A stretch of 18,895 nt of DNA. Origin: an uncultured Alphaproteobacteria bacterium. GTDB lineage: Bacteria; Pseudomonadota; Alphaproteobacteria; Caulobacterales; Parvularculaceae. Position 1 is the first letter of the stretch. Every line of letters starts with the position of its first letter. The translations under genes were made by a program, and so were the position numbers. The DNA is taken from the NCBI GenBank assembly GCA_937895955.1, contig CALAZI010000017.1, forward strand, positions 1-18,895, given 5' to 3'. The notes under the pieces are model-generated. The model searched no databases. It was given only the letters and a program-made list of their open reading frames with translations, and was not told the DNA's origin. Positions 1 to 7,303 of this stretch are shown one piece after another.

Positions 1-1
1 C

Positions 2-1921
2 GGCGGCTATGAATTCGACGTGCCGCTGCTCGCCGGCGATCACGTCACCGATGATGACGGCACGGGCTTCGTCCACACCGCGCCCGGTCACGGCCAGGAA
101 GACTATATCGCTTTCGTCTCCGCCTTCGGCACGGATGTCGAAATCCCGCATACGGTCGATGAATTCGGCGCCTTCACGAGCGACGCGCCGGGCTTTGAGG
201 GCAAGAAGGTTCTCGTCCTTGAGGGCAAGAAGGCGGGGCAGGACGGCGACGCCAACGGCGCCGTCATCGCCGCGCTGATCGAGCATGGAAAATTGCTCGC
301 GCGCGGGCGTCTCAAACACTCCTATCCGCATTCATGGCGCTCGAAAGCGCCGGTCATTTTCCGCAACACGCCGCAATGGTTCATCGCGCTTGACCGCAAG
401 AAGCCGGATGGGCGCACGCTGCGCGAAGACGCGCTCGCCGCAATCGACGCGACGACGTTCACGCCGGCCGCCGGGAAGAACCGCCTTCGCGCGATGATCG
501 AAGGACGGCCGGACTGGCTCGTCTCGCGCCAGCGCGCCTGGGGCGTGCCGATCGCCATCTTCGTCAATCGCAAGACCGGTGAAATCCTCAACGATCCCGA
601 CGTCAACAAACGCATCGTCGATGCGGTGAGGGAGCGCGGCGCCGACGCCTGGTTCGACACGCCGGCGCAGGTGTTTCTCGGCTCGGCTGGTTCCGACAAT
701 GAATTCGAAAAGATCGAGGACATTCTCGATGTCTGGTTCGATTCAGGGTCGTCGCATTCCTTCGTGCTTGAAGGGCGCAAGGATCTGAAATGGCCGGCGG
801 ACCTTTATCTTGAAGGGTCCGACCAGCATCGCGGCTGGTTTCATTCATCGCTTCTTGAAAGTTGCGGCACGCGCGGCCGCGCGCCCTATGACGGCGTCTT
901 GACGCACGGTTTCGTTCTCGACGAGGACGGCCGCAAGATGTCGAAATCGCTCGGCAATGTCGTCGATCCCGCCGACATCATGAAGGAATACGGCGCCGAC
1001 ATATTGCGCATCTGGGTGGCGAGTTCCGATTATTCCGACGATCTGCGGATCGGCAAGGAAATCATCGGCTCGTCAGTCGATTCCTACCGCAAGGTTCGGA
1101 ACACGATCCGCTATCTCCTCGGCGCGCTCAGCGGTTTTTCGGCGGCGGAAGAACTTGCGCCGGCGGAAATGCCGGAGCTTGAGCGTTACATGCTGCATCT
1201 CGTCGCGAAGCTGAATGACGAGGTGCGCGCCGGCTATGAGGCGTTCGACTTCAAGGGCGTGTGGCGCAAGGTTTTCGATTTCTGCACGCTCGACCTTTCC
1301 GCCTTCTATCTCGATATCCGCAAGGACAGCCTTTACTGCGATCATCCGACGGATGTGCGTCGCCGCGCGGCCCGCACCGTGATGAACGCGATCTTCGATC
1401 ACCTGACCGTATGGATCGCGCCTGTTCTCGTCTTCACGATGGAAGAGGCGCACCGTCATCGCGGCGGCGAGGGGTCTGTGCATCTGCGGCTGTTGCCGGA
1501 GACGGAGAAATCATGGCGCGATGAGGCGCTGGCGGCCGAGTGGGCGAAACTTCGGCGCATCCGCCGCGTGGCGACCGGCGCGATCGAAATTGAACGGCGC
1601 GAGAAACGCATCGGCGCCAGCCTTGAAGCGGCGCCGACGCTCTACCTCAACGACGACGCGCTTCTCGCCGCCGTCAAGGGACGCGATCTCGCGGAGCTTT
1701 TCATCACGTCGGACGTCGCCATTGAAAAAGGCGAGGGGCCTGTCGGCGCCTTCCGTCTTGACGATGCGAAAGGGGTCGCGGTTGTCGTCGCCGAAAGCGC
1801 GCATCAGAAATGTCAGCGCTGCTGGCGCTACATGGACGACGTGGGCTCAAACGCCGATCATCCGGACGCTTGCGGACGTTGCGCAGACGCTGTCGACAAG
1901 CTTGACGGGAAAGCGGCGTGA
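2..1921 (+). CDS. ileS: isoleucyl-tRNA synthetase, 3' part (5' end outside window)
   Basis: Charges tRNA-Ile with isoleucine in the cytoplasm. The reading frame is open from base 2, so about 639 C-terminal residues are present; the N-terminal half of the Rossmann fold with the HIGH motif lies upstream of the window. Visible in order: the end of the CP1 editing domain with GTGFVHTAPGHG (from base 59), the catalytic-core sequence WLVSRQRAWGVPIA, DVWFDSGSSHS, the KMSKS loop (935-949) that binds ATP, the anticodon-binding helical region, and a C-terminal zinc-finger-like CxxC pair (Cys codons at 1811, 1820, 1871, 1880) as in bacterial IleRS with the C-terminal zinc domain. The stop codon overlaps the lspA start as GTGA, so the two are translationally coupled, a common ileS-lspA arrangement. 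No disruption is seen. Confidence 0.97.
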   Translation, partial: GGYEFDVPLLAGDHVTDDDGTGFVHTAPGHGQEDYIAFVSAFGTDVEIPHTVDEFGAFTSDAPGFEGKKVLVLEGKKAGQDGDANGAVIAALIEHGKLLARGRLKHSYPHSWRSKAPVIFRNTPQWFIALDRKKPDGRTLREDALAAIDATTFTPAAGKNRLRAMIEGRPDWLVSRQRAWGVPIAIFVNRKTGEILNDPDVNKRIVDAVRERGADAWFDTPAQVFLGSAGSDNEFEKIEDILDVWFDSGSSHSFVLEGRKDLKWPADLYLEGSDQHRGWFHSSLLESCGTRGRAPYDGVLTHGFVLDEDGRKMSKSLGNVVDPADIMKEYGADILRIWVASSDYSDDLRIGKEIIGSSVDSYRKVRNTIRYLLGALSGFSAAEELAPAEMPELERYMLHLVAKLNDEVRAGYEAFDFKGVWRKVFDFCTLDLSAFYLDIRKDSLYCDHPTDVRRRAARTVMNAIFDHLTVWIAPVLVFTMEEAHRHRGGEGSVHLRLLPETEKSWRDEALAAEWAKLRRIRRVATGAIEIERREKRIGASLEAAPTLYLNDDALLAAVKGRDLAELFITSDVAIEKGEGPVGAFRLDDAKGVAVVVAESAHQKCQRCWRYMDDVGSNADHPDACGRCADAVDKLDGKAA

Positions 1922-2442
1922 CAGGCGCGTTGGACGATTTCAGAATGAAAGCCGCGCACTGGCATGCCGATGCGCGCGCCAATCCGCTGTTCGTCTCCGG
2001 CCTGATCGGCGCGGGCGCCGTCGCGCTCATCGATCAGGCGACAAAATTCTGGATCGTCAATATCGTTGAATTGCCGATCAAGCGGCGCATCGAAATTTCG
2101 TCGATCTTCGATCTGACCTATGTCGAAAATCGCGGCGCGAGCTTCGGGATGCTCGCCGGCGGTCTCGGCTCGCGAATCATCCTGTCTTCGATTTCAATCA
2201 CCATCGCGACGGTGATGATCGTCTGGCTCGGCCGGCTGAAACGGCGTTTCGCCGCCGCCGGCGCCGCGCTCATTATCGGCGGCGCGATCGGCAATCTCTA
2301 CGACCGCGTCAGCTATGGTTATGTCGTCGATTTCCTCGATTTTTCGGGGCTGATGTTTCCCTGGGTCTTCAACGTCGCGGATTCGGCGATCAATGTCGGC
2401 TTCGTCTGCCTTATTATTGACGCGCTTCGCCACAAGGATTGA
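1918..2442 (+). CDS. lspA: lipoprotein signal peptidase (signal peptidase II)
   Basis: Inner-membrane aspartyl protease that removes the signal peptide from diacylglyceryl-modified prolipoproteins. The 174-residue protein has the family's conserved blocks: VENRGASFG (residues 69-77), GNLYDR with catalytic Asp129, and FNVAD with catalytic Asp155. Four hydrophobic segments can be read, roughly 25-45, 86-104, 112-125 and 145-170. The GTG start (1918-1920) overlaps the ileS stop in GTGA; an ATG at 1945 would give a protein nine residues shorter and cannot be ruled out, but the overlap suggests coupling. It is followed by two lipoprotein genes, whose products would be substrates of this enzyme. 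Confidence 0.95.
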   Translation: MTGALDDFRMKAAHWHADARANPLFVSGLIGAGAVALIDQATKFWIVNIVELPIKRRIEISSIFDLTYVENRGASFGMLAGGLGSRIILSSISITIATVMIVWLGRLKRRFAAAGAALIIGGAIGNLYDRVSYGYVVDFLDFSGLMFPWVFNVADSAINVGFVCLIIDALRHKD

Positions 2443-2455
2443 AAAGCCGTTTCCT

Positions 2456-2493
2456 AGGCGCTTTGCGTCGTTTTAATAAAGGCGCTTTGCGCC
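2456..2493 (+). repeat. 12-bp direct repeat with small hairpin between lspA and the BamF-like gene
   Basis: AGGCGCTTTGCG occurs at 2456-2467 and again at 2480-2491, a 24-bp period, separated by an AT-rich stretch TTTTAATAAA (2471-2480). The second copy extends to GGCGC-TTT-GCGCC (2481-2493), a short perfect hairpin. No T-tract follows, so it is not a standard intrinsic terminator. Confidence 0.6.
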
Positions 2494-2515
2494 GGGCGGC
2501 GGCCGGCGCTATAAC
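2487..2515 (+). promoter_or_regulatory. candidate promoter of the BamF-like lipoprotein gene
   Basis: TATAAC at 2510-2515 is a good -10 hexamer and lies 17 bp downstream of TTGCGC (2487-2492), which keeps only the TTG of the consensus -35. The predicted start of transcription would leave a leader of about 25 bases containing the GGAG ribosome-binding site. Read by eye only. Confidence 0.4.
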
Positions 2516-2546
2516 CCCGCCGAACCATGAACGGAGCAGTCGCGTA

Positions 2547-3125
2547 ATGATCGAAGCGAAAATCCTGCGGACGAATGCAGTGCGGACGGGCCTCGCCCTC
2601 GGCTTCATCGCCCTTTCGACCGCCGGTTGCGCCGGCATCGGCAAGGCGATCGGCGGCGGCAAGAACCCGCCCGATGAATTCGCGATTGCGACCAAAGCCC
2701 CCCTCGTCGTGCCGCCGGATTACGCGCTCCGCCCGCCGAAACCCGGCGAATCGCGGCCGCAGGAACTTTCTCCTTCCGAGCGCGCGCGTCAGGTGCTGCT
2801 CGGCGATGCGAGCGCCGCCCCCCCGACCGTCGGCGAGCAGCAATTGCTGCAGCAGGCGGGCGCGACTGTCGCCGACCCGAATATCCGCGCGGTCCTCGAC
2901 GCGGAAAACGGCGGACGCGCCGAAAAGGACCGCAGCTTCGCCAATCAGCTGATGTTCTGGAAATTCGTCGGCGGGGATGTCGATGACGCGGCCGCGCCGC
3001 TTCAGGTCGACGACCCTGAGGCGTGGCACGCTGAGCGCAAGCGCGCGATTGAAAACGTGACCGGCGAAAATTCGGAAGTCACGATCAAGAATGACGACGC
3101 GCTGCTGCTGCCGGGCGTCTTTTGA
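2547..3125 (+). CDS. bamF: DUF3035 lipoprotein, probable BAM-complex subunit BamF
   Basis: A 192-residue predicted outer-membrane lipoprotein. The ATG at 2547 is chosen over a longer frame from 2439 because it has GGAG at 2533-2536 and starts a clean type II signal peptide ending in STAG|Cys28. After the lipidated cysteine comes a Gly-rich linker and the signature PPDYALRPPKPGE (residues 56-68) typical of the DUF3035 family, which has been linked in alphaproteobacteria to BamF, an accessory lipoprotein of the beta-barrel assembly machine. The rest is polar and contains no membrane segment. The position directly after lspA is common for this family. The family call is strong from the motif; the BamF role is family knowledge and would need a profile search to confirm. 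Confidence 0.75.
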   Translation: MIEAKILRTNAVRTGLALGFIALSTAGCAGIGKAIGGGKNPPDEFAIATKAPLVVPPDYALRPPKPGESRPQELSPSERARQVLLGDASAAPPTVGEQQLLQQAGATVADPNIRAVLDAENGGRAEKDRSFANQLMFWKFVGGDVDDAAAPLQVDDPEAWHAERKRAIENVTGENSEVTIKNDDALLLPGVF

Positions 3126-3517
3126 TGATGAGGCTGCTGCTCGTCATAATGGCGGGCGCGCTCCTGAGCGTTTCCTGCGCCTCGCTCGATACGGTCGACA
3201 AGAAGCCTGATCGCCAAACGGTCGCGCGGCTTCTCGTTGACGAACTGACCTGCAAGGAAGTCGAAGGCGACGATCCTTGCGAGGAAGGCGAACAGCCGAG
3301 GGAAATTCGTTTCACCGAGCTTGAATGCGTGGCGCTCCCCCTGCGGTCCGAACGCCGAGAAGACGCCCATGCCGAATGCGCGATCGAAGGCGAGATCATT
3401 CGCGCGAACGGCCGGCGCGATCCGTTGCAGCGCATGCAGCGCGACTTTTCCCTTATCGATCTGACGCCGGGTCAATATCTGCCGACGCGCGCCTGGTCGA
3501 TCGATAAAGCCCAATAG
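3125..3517 (+). CDS. small cysteine-rich predicted lipoprotein, function unknown
   Basis: A 130-residue protein that I do not recognise. The ATG at 3125 overlaps the preceding TGA stop by one base (TGATG), so it is coupled to the BamF-like gene; a second ATG follows at once at 3128, and an in-frame TTG at 3122 is a less likely start. The N-terminus has a short hydrophobic segment ending LLSVSC, a usable but not ideal lipobox with Cys18. The mature part has four further cysteines (43, 52, 68, 85), an even number that could form two disulfides in the periplasm, and a run of acidic residues around the second cysteine. Its place in the lspA group suggests an envelope role; nothing more specific can be supported. 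Confidence 0.75.
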   Translation: MMRLLLVIMAGALLSVSCASLDTVDKKPDRQTVARLLVDELTCKEVEGDDPCEEGEQPREIRFTELECVALPLRSERREDAHAECAIEGEIIRANGRRDPLQRMQRDFSLIDLTPGQYLPTRAWSIDKAQ

Positions 3518-3565
3518 TCGGGTGATCGCTCCTGACATTGCGCCGCCGCCGCGCCATACTGCGCC

Positions 3566-5419
3566 ATGCCGAATCGACAAGCCGCCAATGATGCCGTTTC
3601 AACGCCCGTAATCCGGCGTTTGCCGCCGGACGCGGTCAACCGCATCGCCGCCGGCGAAGTGATCGAGCGGCCGGCGGCGGTCGTCAAAGAGCTTGTGGAA
3701 AACTCGATCGACGCCGGCGCGCGCCGCATCGACGTTTCGCTTCGCGCCGGCGGCAAGATTGAAATCACGATTGAAGATGACGGCTGCGGCATGGGGCCGG
3801 AGGACCTCATTCTCGCAATCGAACGTCATGCGACATCGAAACTGGCGCCGACAAAGGCCGGCGATTACGATCTCATGAATATCGCGACGCTCGGTTTTCG
3901 CGGCGAAGCGCTGCCTTCGATCGGCGCGGTGTCGCGCCTCGATATCGCCTCACGCAGGCGCGGCGACGCCGAAGGCGCTCATCTTTCGGTTCACGGCGGC
4001 GCGGCGTCGGGCCCGGAGCCGCACGCTTTTAACGGCGCCGGAACGCGCATCGCCGTGCGCGATCTTTTTTACGCGACGCCCGCGCGCCTGAAATTTTTGA
4101 AATCGGATCGCGCCGAAACCGGCGCTGTTTCCGATGCGGTCAAGCGCCTCGCCATGGCGCATCCAGAAATCGCCTTTTCATTCGCGTCCGACGGCAAGAA
4201 GGTTTTCGCGTTTCCGGCGGAGGGAGAGGATGAAACCGGCCGGCTTCGCCGGCTCGGCGCGGTGATGGGCCGCGATTTTGAAGACAACGCCGTCGCCATC
4301 AAGGCGGCGCGTGACGGCGTTTCATTGACGGGTTTCGCCGGACTGCCGACCTATAATCGCGGTCTCGCCGACAAGCAGTTTCTGTTCGTCAACGGGCGTC
4401 CCGTGCGCGACAAGCTGATCGTCGGCGCGGTGCGCGGCGCCTATGCCGATTTCCTGGCGCGCGATCGCCACCCCGCCGTCGCGCTCTTTCTCGAGATCGA
4501 CCCGGAAGAGGTTGACGTCAATGTTCATCCGGCGAAGACGGAAGTGAGGTTTCGCGACGCCGGCGCCGTGAGGGGGCTCATCGTCGGCGCGCTTCGCCAC
4601 GCGCTCGCCGCCGCAGGTCATCGCGCCGCGACGACGACAAGCGCTTTCGCACTCGGGAAAATGCAGGCGCCGTCAGGCGCGTCATTCTCGCCCCGTTCCA
4701 ATCCTTTCCGTCCGCAAATGCGCGACTTCGCCGCGCTGCATGATCGTCCGCGCGATTATGAAGCGCCGCTCATCGAAACCGCGCCGTCTGCGCGGTCCGA
4801 CAGCGCGCCGCCGACGGCGTTTGCTCCGCAAGCGGACGAGTTCCCGCTCGGCGCAGCGCGCGCGCAAATTCATGAAACCTATATTGTCGCGCAAACCGCC
4901 GACGGGCTTGTCATCGTCGATCAGCACGCCGCGCATGAACGTCTCGTTTATGAGAATATGAAACGAGCGCTCGAATCGGGCGGCGTCGCGCGCCAGGGAT
5001 TGCTCATTCCGGAGATTGTCGGGGTCGAACCGGAAGAGGCCGAACGGCTTGCAGCGCGCAGCGAGGAATTCGCAGAACTTGGCCTCGTTCTCGAGCGCTT
5101 CGGCGACGACGCCGTCATCATCCGGGAAATCCCGGCGCTTTTGGGCCGCGCGGATGTCGCCGCGATCGTCCGCCGCCTCGCTGACGATCTCGCTGAAATC
5201 GGCGACGGGCTGGCGCTGAAGGAAAATCTCGAAGCGGTTTGCGGGTCGATGGCGTGTCACGGCTCGGTGCGCGCCGGGCGACGCCTCAATGCGGAGGAAA
5301 TGAACGCGCTGCTGCGCCGGATGGAGGCGACGCCGCATTCAGGCCAGTGCAATCACGGCCGGCCGACCTATGTCGAACTGAAGCTCGCCGACATCGAGAA
5401 GCTGTTCGGCCGGCGGTGA
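3566..5419 (+). CDS. mutL: DNA mismatch repair protein MutL with endonuclease motifs
   Basis: Couples MutS mismatch recognition to downstream repair. The 617-residue protein has the N-terminal GHKL ATPase blocks: VVKELVENSIDAGA, DDGCGMG, HATSK, TLGFRGEALPSI and LFYATPARLKFLK, then the transducer domain with FVNGRPVRD and VDVNVHPAKTEVRF, a proline- and alanine-rich linker (about residues 355-425) and the C-terminal dimerisation domain. That domain carries the metal-dependent nicking motif DQHAAHE(x)4E (Asp452 to Glu463), ACH around Cys564 and QCNHGRP (594-600). These are the residues found in MutL of bacteria lacking MutH, so strand nicking is predicted to be intrinsic. The ATG at 3566 precedes the conserved IRRLPPDAVNRIAAGEVI by a short tail. 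It stands alone between the lipoprotein group and the next promoter. Confidence 0.97.
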   Translation: MPNRQAANDAVSTPVIRRLPPDAVNRIAAGEVIERPAAVVKELVENSIDAGARRIDVSLRAGGKIEITIEDDGCGMGPEDLILAIERHATSKLAPTKAGDYDLMNIATLGFRGEALPSIGAVSRLDIASRRRGDAEGAHLSVHGGAASGPEPHAFNGAGTRIAVRDLFYATPARLKFLKSDRAETGAVSDAVKRLAMAHPEIAFSFASDGKKVFAFPAEGEDETGRLRRLGAVMGRDFEDNAVAIKAARDGVSLTGFAGLPTYNRGLADKQFLFVNGRPVRDKLIVGAVRGAYADFLARDRHPAVALFLEIDPEEVDVNVHPAKTEVRFRDAGAVRGLIVGALRHALAAAGHRAATTTSAFALGKMQAPSGASFSPRSNPFRPQMRDFAALHDRPRDYEAPLIETAPSARSDSAPPTAFAPQADEFPLGAARAQIHETYIVAQTADGLVIVDQHAAHERLVYENMKRALESGGVARQGLLIPEIVGVEPEEAERLAARSEEFAELGLVLERFGDDAVIIREIPALLGRADVAAIVRRLADDLAEIGDGLALKENLEAVCGSMACHGSVRAGRRLNAEEMNALLRRMEATPHSGQCNHGRPTYVELKLADIEKLFGRR

Positions 5420-5422
5420 GAC

Positions 5423-5451
5423 TTGACGAACGCAAAATATGTAACTAAAAG
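5423..5451 (+). promoter_or_regulatory. candidate promoter of the lipoprotein/nitroreductase pair
   Basis: TTGACG (5423-5428) is separated by 17 bp from TAAAAG (5446-5451), which is a plausible -10. The promoter starts four bases after the mutL stop. The local AT richness contrasts sharply with the surrounding DNA. Confidence 0.5.
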
Positions 5452-5461
5452 GATACATATT
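5436..5461. promoter_or_regulatory. inverted-repeat operator overlapping the -10 region
   Basis: AATATGTA (5436-5443) and TACATATT (5454-5461) are perfect 8-bp inverted arms with a 10-bp spacer; allowing one mismatch the arms grow to 10 bp (AATATGTAAC/GATACATATT) around a 6-bp centre TAAAAG, which is also the proposed -10. The geometry suits a dimeric repressor that blocks RNA polymerase. No regulator gene is adjacent, so the binding protein is unknown; families binding ATGT...ACAT type sites, such as PadR, are only a guess. Confidence 0.6.
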
Positions 5462-5477
5462 ATCGAAGGAGAACGCC

Positions 5478-6065
5478 ATGAGGCTCGCCCTGTTCGCCGC
5501 CGTCGCCATGCTCGCCGCCTGCTCTAGGCCGGCCGCAGAAGCGCCCTCAGCCGAAACCCCGTCGATTGAAGCGGCGACCGCCGACGCCGCCTCCACGGTC
5601 GAACCCTACGCCCCGATGGCGGCGTTCGCGCCGTTTTCGGGAAAGACCTTTCGCGGCGAATGGACGGACGAAAATGGCGAGCGCCTCGTCGACTTCGCGA
5701 AATGGGAGCTCATTCTGAACGGCCGCGCGCTGCAGTCGACGCACCGCCTTGAAGGCAAGGACTACGGCGGACGGACGATCTTTTTTTATGATGAGGGCGC
5801 GAAGAACTACGTATTCCACTATTTCACGACGGCGGGGTTTCATACGACGGGAACTTCCGACTTCGTCGATGACGGTCTTGTCACCGAGGAAAAGGTTGAA
5901 GGTCACGACAGCATCGGTTCCGTCCGCTCAAAAGTGACCTTCGGCGCGGATGCAATCGAGATCGATGTCGTCTATGTAGGAAAGGACGGGTCCGAAACGC
6001 CGGGCGGACACCGGGTTTACACGGAAATCGCCGATCCCGGCCGGCTGTTCGCAGACACCGAGTGA
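5478..6065 (+). CDS. predicted secreted lipoprotein, DUF1579-like beta-rich domain
   Basis: A 195-residue protein with a clear type II signal peptide: short basic start, hydrophobic AAVAML and lipobox LAAC with Cys15. Next comes a low-complexity Ala/Glu/Pro/Thr linker (residues 16-50), then a beta-rich domain that starts FSGKTFRGEWTDENG and includes TIFFYDEGAKNYVFHYFTTAG and FHTTGTSDF. That layout, with alternating strands describing a starting quantity and a modified response, resembles DUF1579/lipocalin-like secreted proteins, but I cannot name the family with certainty. The ATG has AAGGAG eight bases upstream. The gene has its own AT-rich promoter with operator and its stop overlaps the start of the next gene (GTGA), so it is co-expressed with the deiodinase-like flavoprotein. 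Any shared function is inference. Confidence 0.8.
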   Translation: MRLALFAAVAMLAACSRPAAEAPSAETPSIEAATADAASTVEPYAPMAAFAPFSGKTFRGEWTDENGERLVDFAKWELILNGRALQSTHRLEGKDYGGRTIFFYDEGAKNYVFHYFTTAGFHTTGTSDFVDDGLVTEEKVEGHDSIGSVRSKVTFGADAIEIDVVYVGKDGSETPGGHRVYTEIADPGRLFADTE

Positions 6066-6745
6066 CGACATATCCTTTCACGCGCCTTGCGCAGATCGGC
6101 GATTTCATCGAGCGCGATATTGACGACATGCGCGCCCGCTCGCGCGCTTTCTTCGACGAAATCAGCCGTCGCCACACGATCAGGGATTACCGTCCCGACC
6201 CGGTGCCGCTCGACATTATTGAGAACTGCATCGCCGCGGCGGCGCGTGCCCCCTCTGGCGCCAATCACCAGCCCTGGCATTTCGCCGTCGTCGGCGACCC
6301 GACGCTGAAGGCGGAAATTCGCGCGGCGGCTGAAGCGGAAGAGAAGGCGTTTTATTCAGGCCGCGCCGGCGATGAGTGGCTGGACGCGCTCGCCCCGCTC
6401 GGCACCGATCCGAACAAGCCGTTCCTGGAAATCGCGCCGTGGCTGATCGCCGTCTTCGCGCAAAAGCGCGGCGGGCCCGATGTCGGCGACAATCGCAAGA
6501 ATTATTACATCAATGAAAGCGTCGGCATCGCCTGCGGGTTTCTCCTCGCGGCGCTGCATCATGCGGGCCTTGCGACGCTGACCCATACGCCGAACCCGAT
6601 GACGTTCCTGTCGGAAAAACTCGGCCGTCCGCCTTCGGAAAAGCCTTACCTGCTTATCGTTGTCGGGCGTCCTGAAAAGGATGCGATCATTCCGAATCAC
6701 GCGCTCAAGAAAAAAGCGCTCAAGGACATCATGACTGTGTTCTAG
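6062..6745 (+). CDS. nitroreductase-fold flavoprotein of the iodotyrosine deiodinase type
   Basis: A 227-residue FMN-dependent enzyme. The nitroreductase fold is shown by RRHTIRDYRPDPVP (residues 36-49), APSGANHQPWHF (63-74, FMN phosphate and ring contacts), ESVGIACGFLLAALHHAGLATLTHTP (central helix and dimer interface) and the C-terminal VGRPEKDAIIPNH-KKKALKDIM. Unlike general nitroreductases it has the lid segment EEKAFYSGR-EWLDALAPLGT-NKPFLEIAP of the iodotyrosine deiodinase subfamily, with Glu94, Tyr98 and Lys119 at the same mutual spacing as mouse IYD Glu153, Tyr157 and Lys178, which bind the amino-acid zwitterion of the halotyrosine. Reductive dehalogenation of iodo- or bromotyrosine is therefore predicted; another aromatic substrate is possible. 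The GTG start overlaps the upstream stop (GTGA); an ATG at 6128 is an alternative start. The stop shares bases with the zapA stop. Confidence 0.85.
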   Translation: MTTYPFTRLAQIGDFIERDIDDMRARSRAFFDEISRRHTIRDYRPDPVPLDIIENCIAAAARAPSGANHQPWHFAVVGDPTLKAEIRAAAEAEEKAFYSGRAGDEWLDALAPLGTDPNKPFLEIAPWLIAVFAQKRGGPDVGDNRKNYYINESVGIACGFLLAALHHAGLATLTHTPNPMTFLSEKLGRPPSEKPYLLIVVGRPEKDAIIPNHALKKKALKDIMTVF

Positions 6746-7074
6746 GCGACGTCGGCAAGCCGTTTGGCCATGCCGTCGACGCGCTTGGCCGCCGCGTCGA
6801 TGACGCGCGCCGCGCCGCCAACCGTCGCCGCGTCCATTTCCTCGCCGCCGGCCTCAATCTCTTCAATGCGCGCTTTCGCTTCGAAAAGATCGTCGCAAAC
6901 GGTGAGCGCGGCGAGGAGGAGGAGGCGCGTGTCGCCGATCTGGCCAAGCTCGCGGACAAGCTCCTGAACATGCCGGTCGAGATGCGCGGCGAGGGTCGAC
7001 AGACGCTGCTCCTGGCCGTCTTCGCAGGTGACCTTGAACAGCCGGTCATTCACCAGAACGTCGACTTGCGCCAT
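6742..7074 (-). CDS. zapA: cell division protein ZapA
   Basis: Z-ring associated protein that bundles FtsZ filaments at midcell. The 110-residue protein starts with the ZapA core VDVLVNDRLFKVTCEDGQEQRL, then a predicted dimerisation helix LAAHLDRHVQELVRELG and the hydrophobic helix TRLLLLAALTVCDDLFEAKARIEEIE that forms the tetramer coiled coil, as in the family. It is second in a two-gene operon: its ATG is only four bases after the stop of the ZauP-like gene. The TAG stop lies within CTAG at 6742-6745, where the converging gene also ends, so there is no intergenic terminator. No 6S RNA gene or 5-formyltetrahydrofolate cyclo-ligase follows, though these often accompany zapA in proteobacteria. 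Confidence 0.93.
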   Translation of the reverse strand: MAQVDVLVNDRLFKVTCEDGQEQRLSTLAAHLDRHVQELVRELGQIGDTRLLLLAALTVCDDLFEAKARIEEIEAGGEEMDAATVGGAARVIDAAAKRVDGMAKRLADVA

Positions 7075-7078
7075 GTCG

Positions 7079-7303
7079 TCAGGCTCCCTTTTCCGGTGTC
7101 AGCAGCGATTTGAGGTCGCGGATCGCGTCGGCGAGATCTTCGGCCGCGGCGGATGTCTGCGTCTTCGCCGTGCGCGCGCGGATTTTCGCTTGATCAATCG
7201 CTTCGGATTTCGCGGCGAGGTCCGAAAGACTGTCCTCAAGTTTTTCCTCAAGGGCGTCGAGCGCCCCAGCGAGCCGTTTTACCGATTTTTCCAGCGTGCC
7301 CAT
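7079..7303 (-). CDS. zauP: ZauP-like coiled-coil protein (DUF4164), ZapA partner
   Basis: A 74-residue protein that is almost entirely predicted coiled coil (MGTLEKSVKRLAGALDALEE, then heptad-like LEDSLSDLAAKSEAIDQAK and DLADAIRDLKSLL). The ATG at 7301-7303 is preferred to an upstream start at 7411 because the extra 36 residues are Arg/Pro-rich, look non-coding and run through the intergenic region; no strong ribosome-binding site is seen, so the start is moderately sure. In Caulobacter the coiled-coil protein encoded just upstream of zapA (ZauP) works with ZapA to focus the Z ring, and this gene has the same size, composition and position. The assignment rests mainly on context and coiled-coil character. 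Confidence 0.7.
   Translation of the reverse strand: MGTLEKSVKRLAGALDALEEKLEDSLSDLAAKSEAIDQAKIRARTAKTQTSAAAEDLADAIRDLKSLLTPEKGA

Noticed and set aside
2439..2546. Longer start for the BamF-like protein
   Set aside because: The extra 36 residues are Arg-rich, overlap the promoter and repeat, and would bury the signal peptide; the ATG at 2547 has a proper ribosome-binding site.
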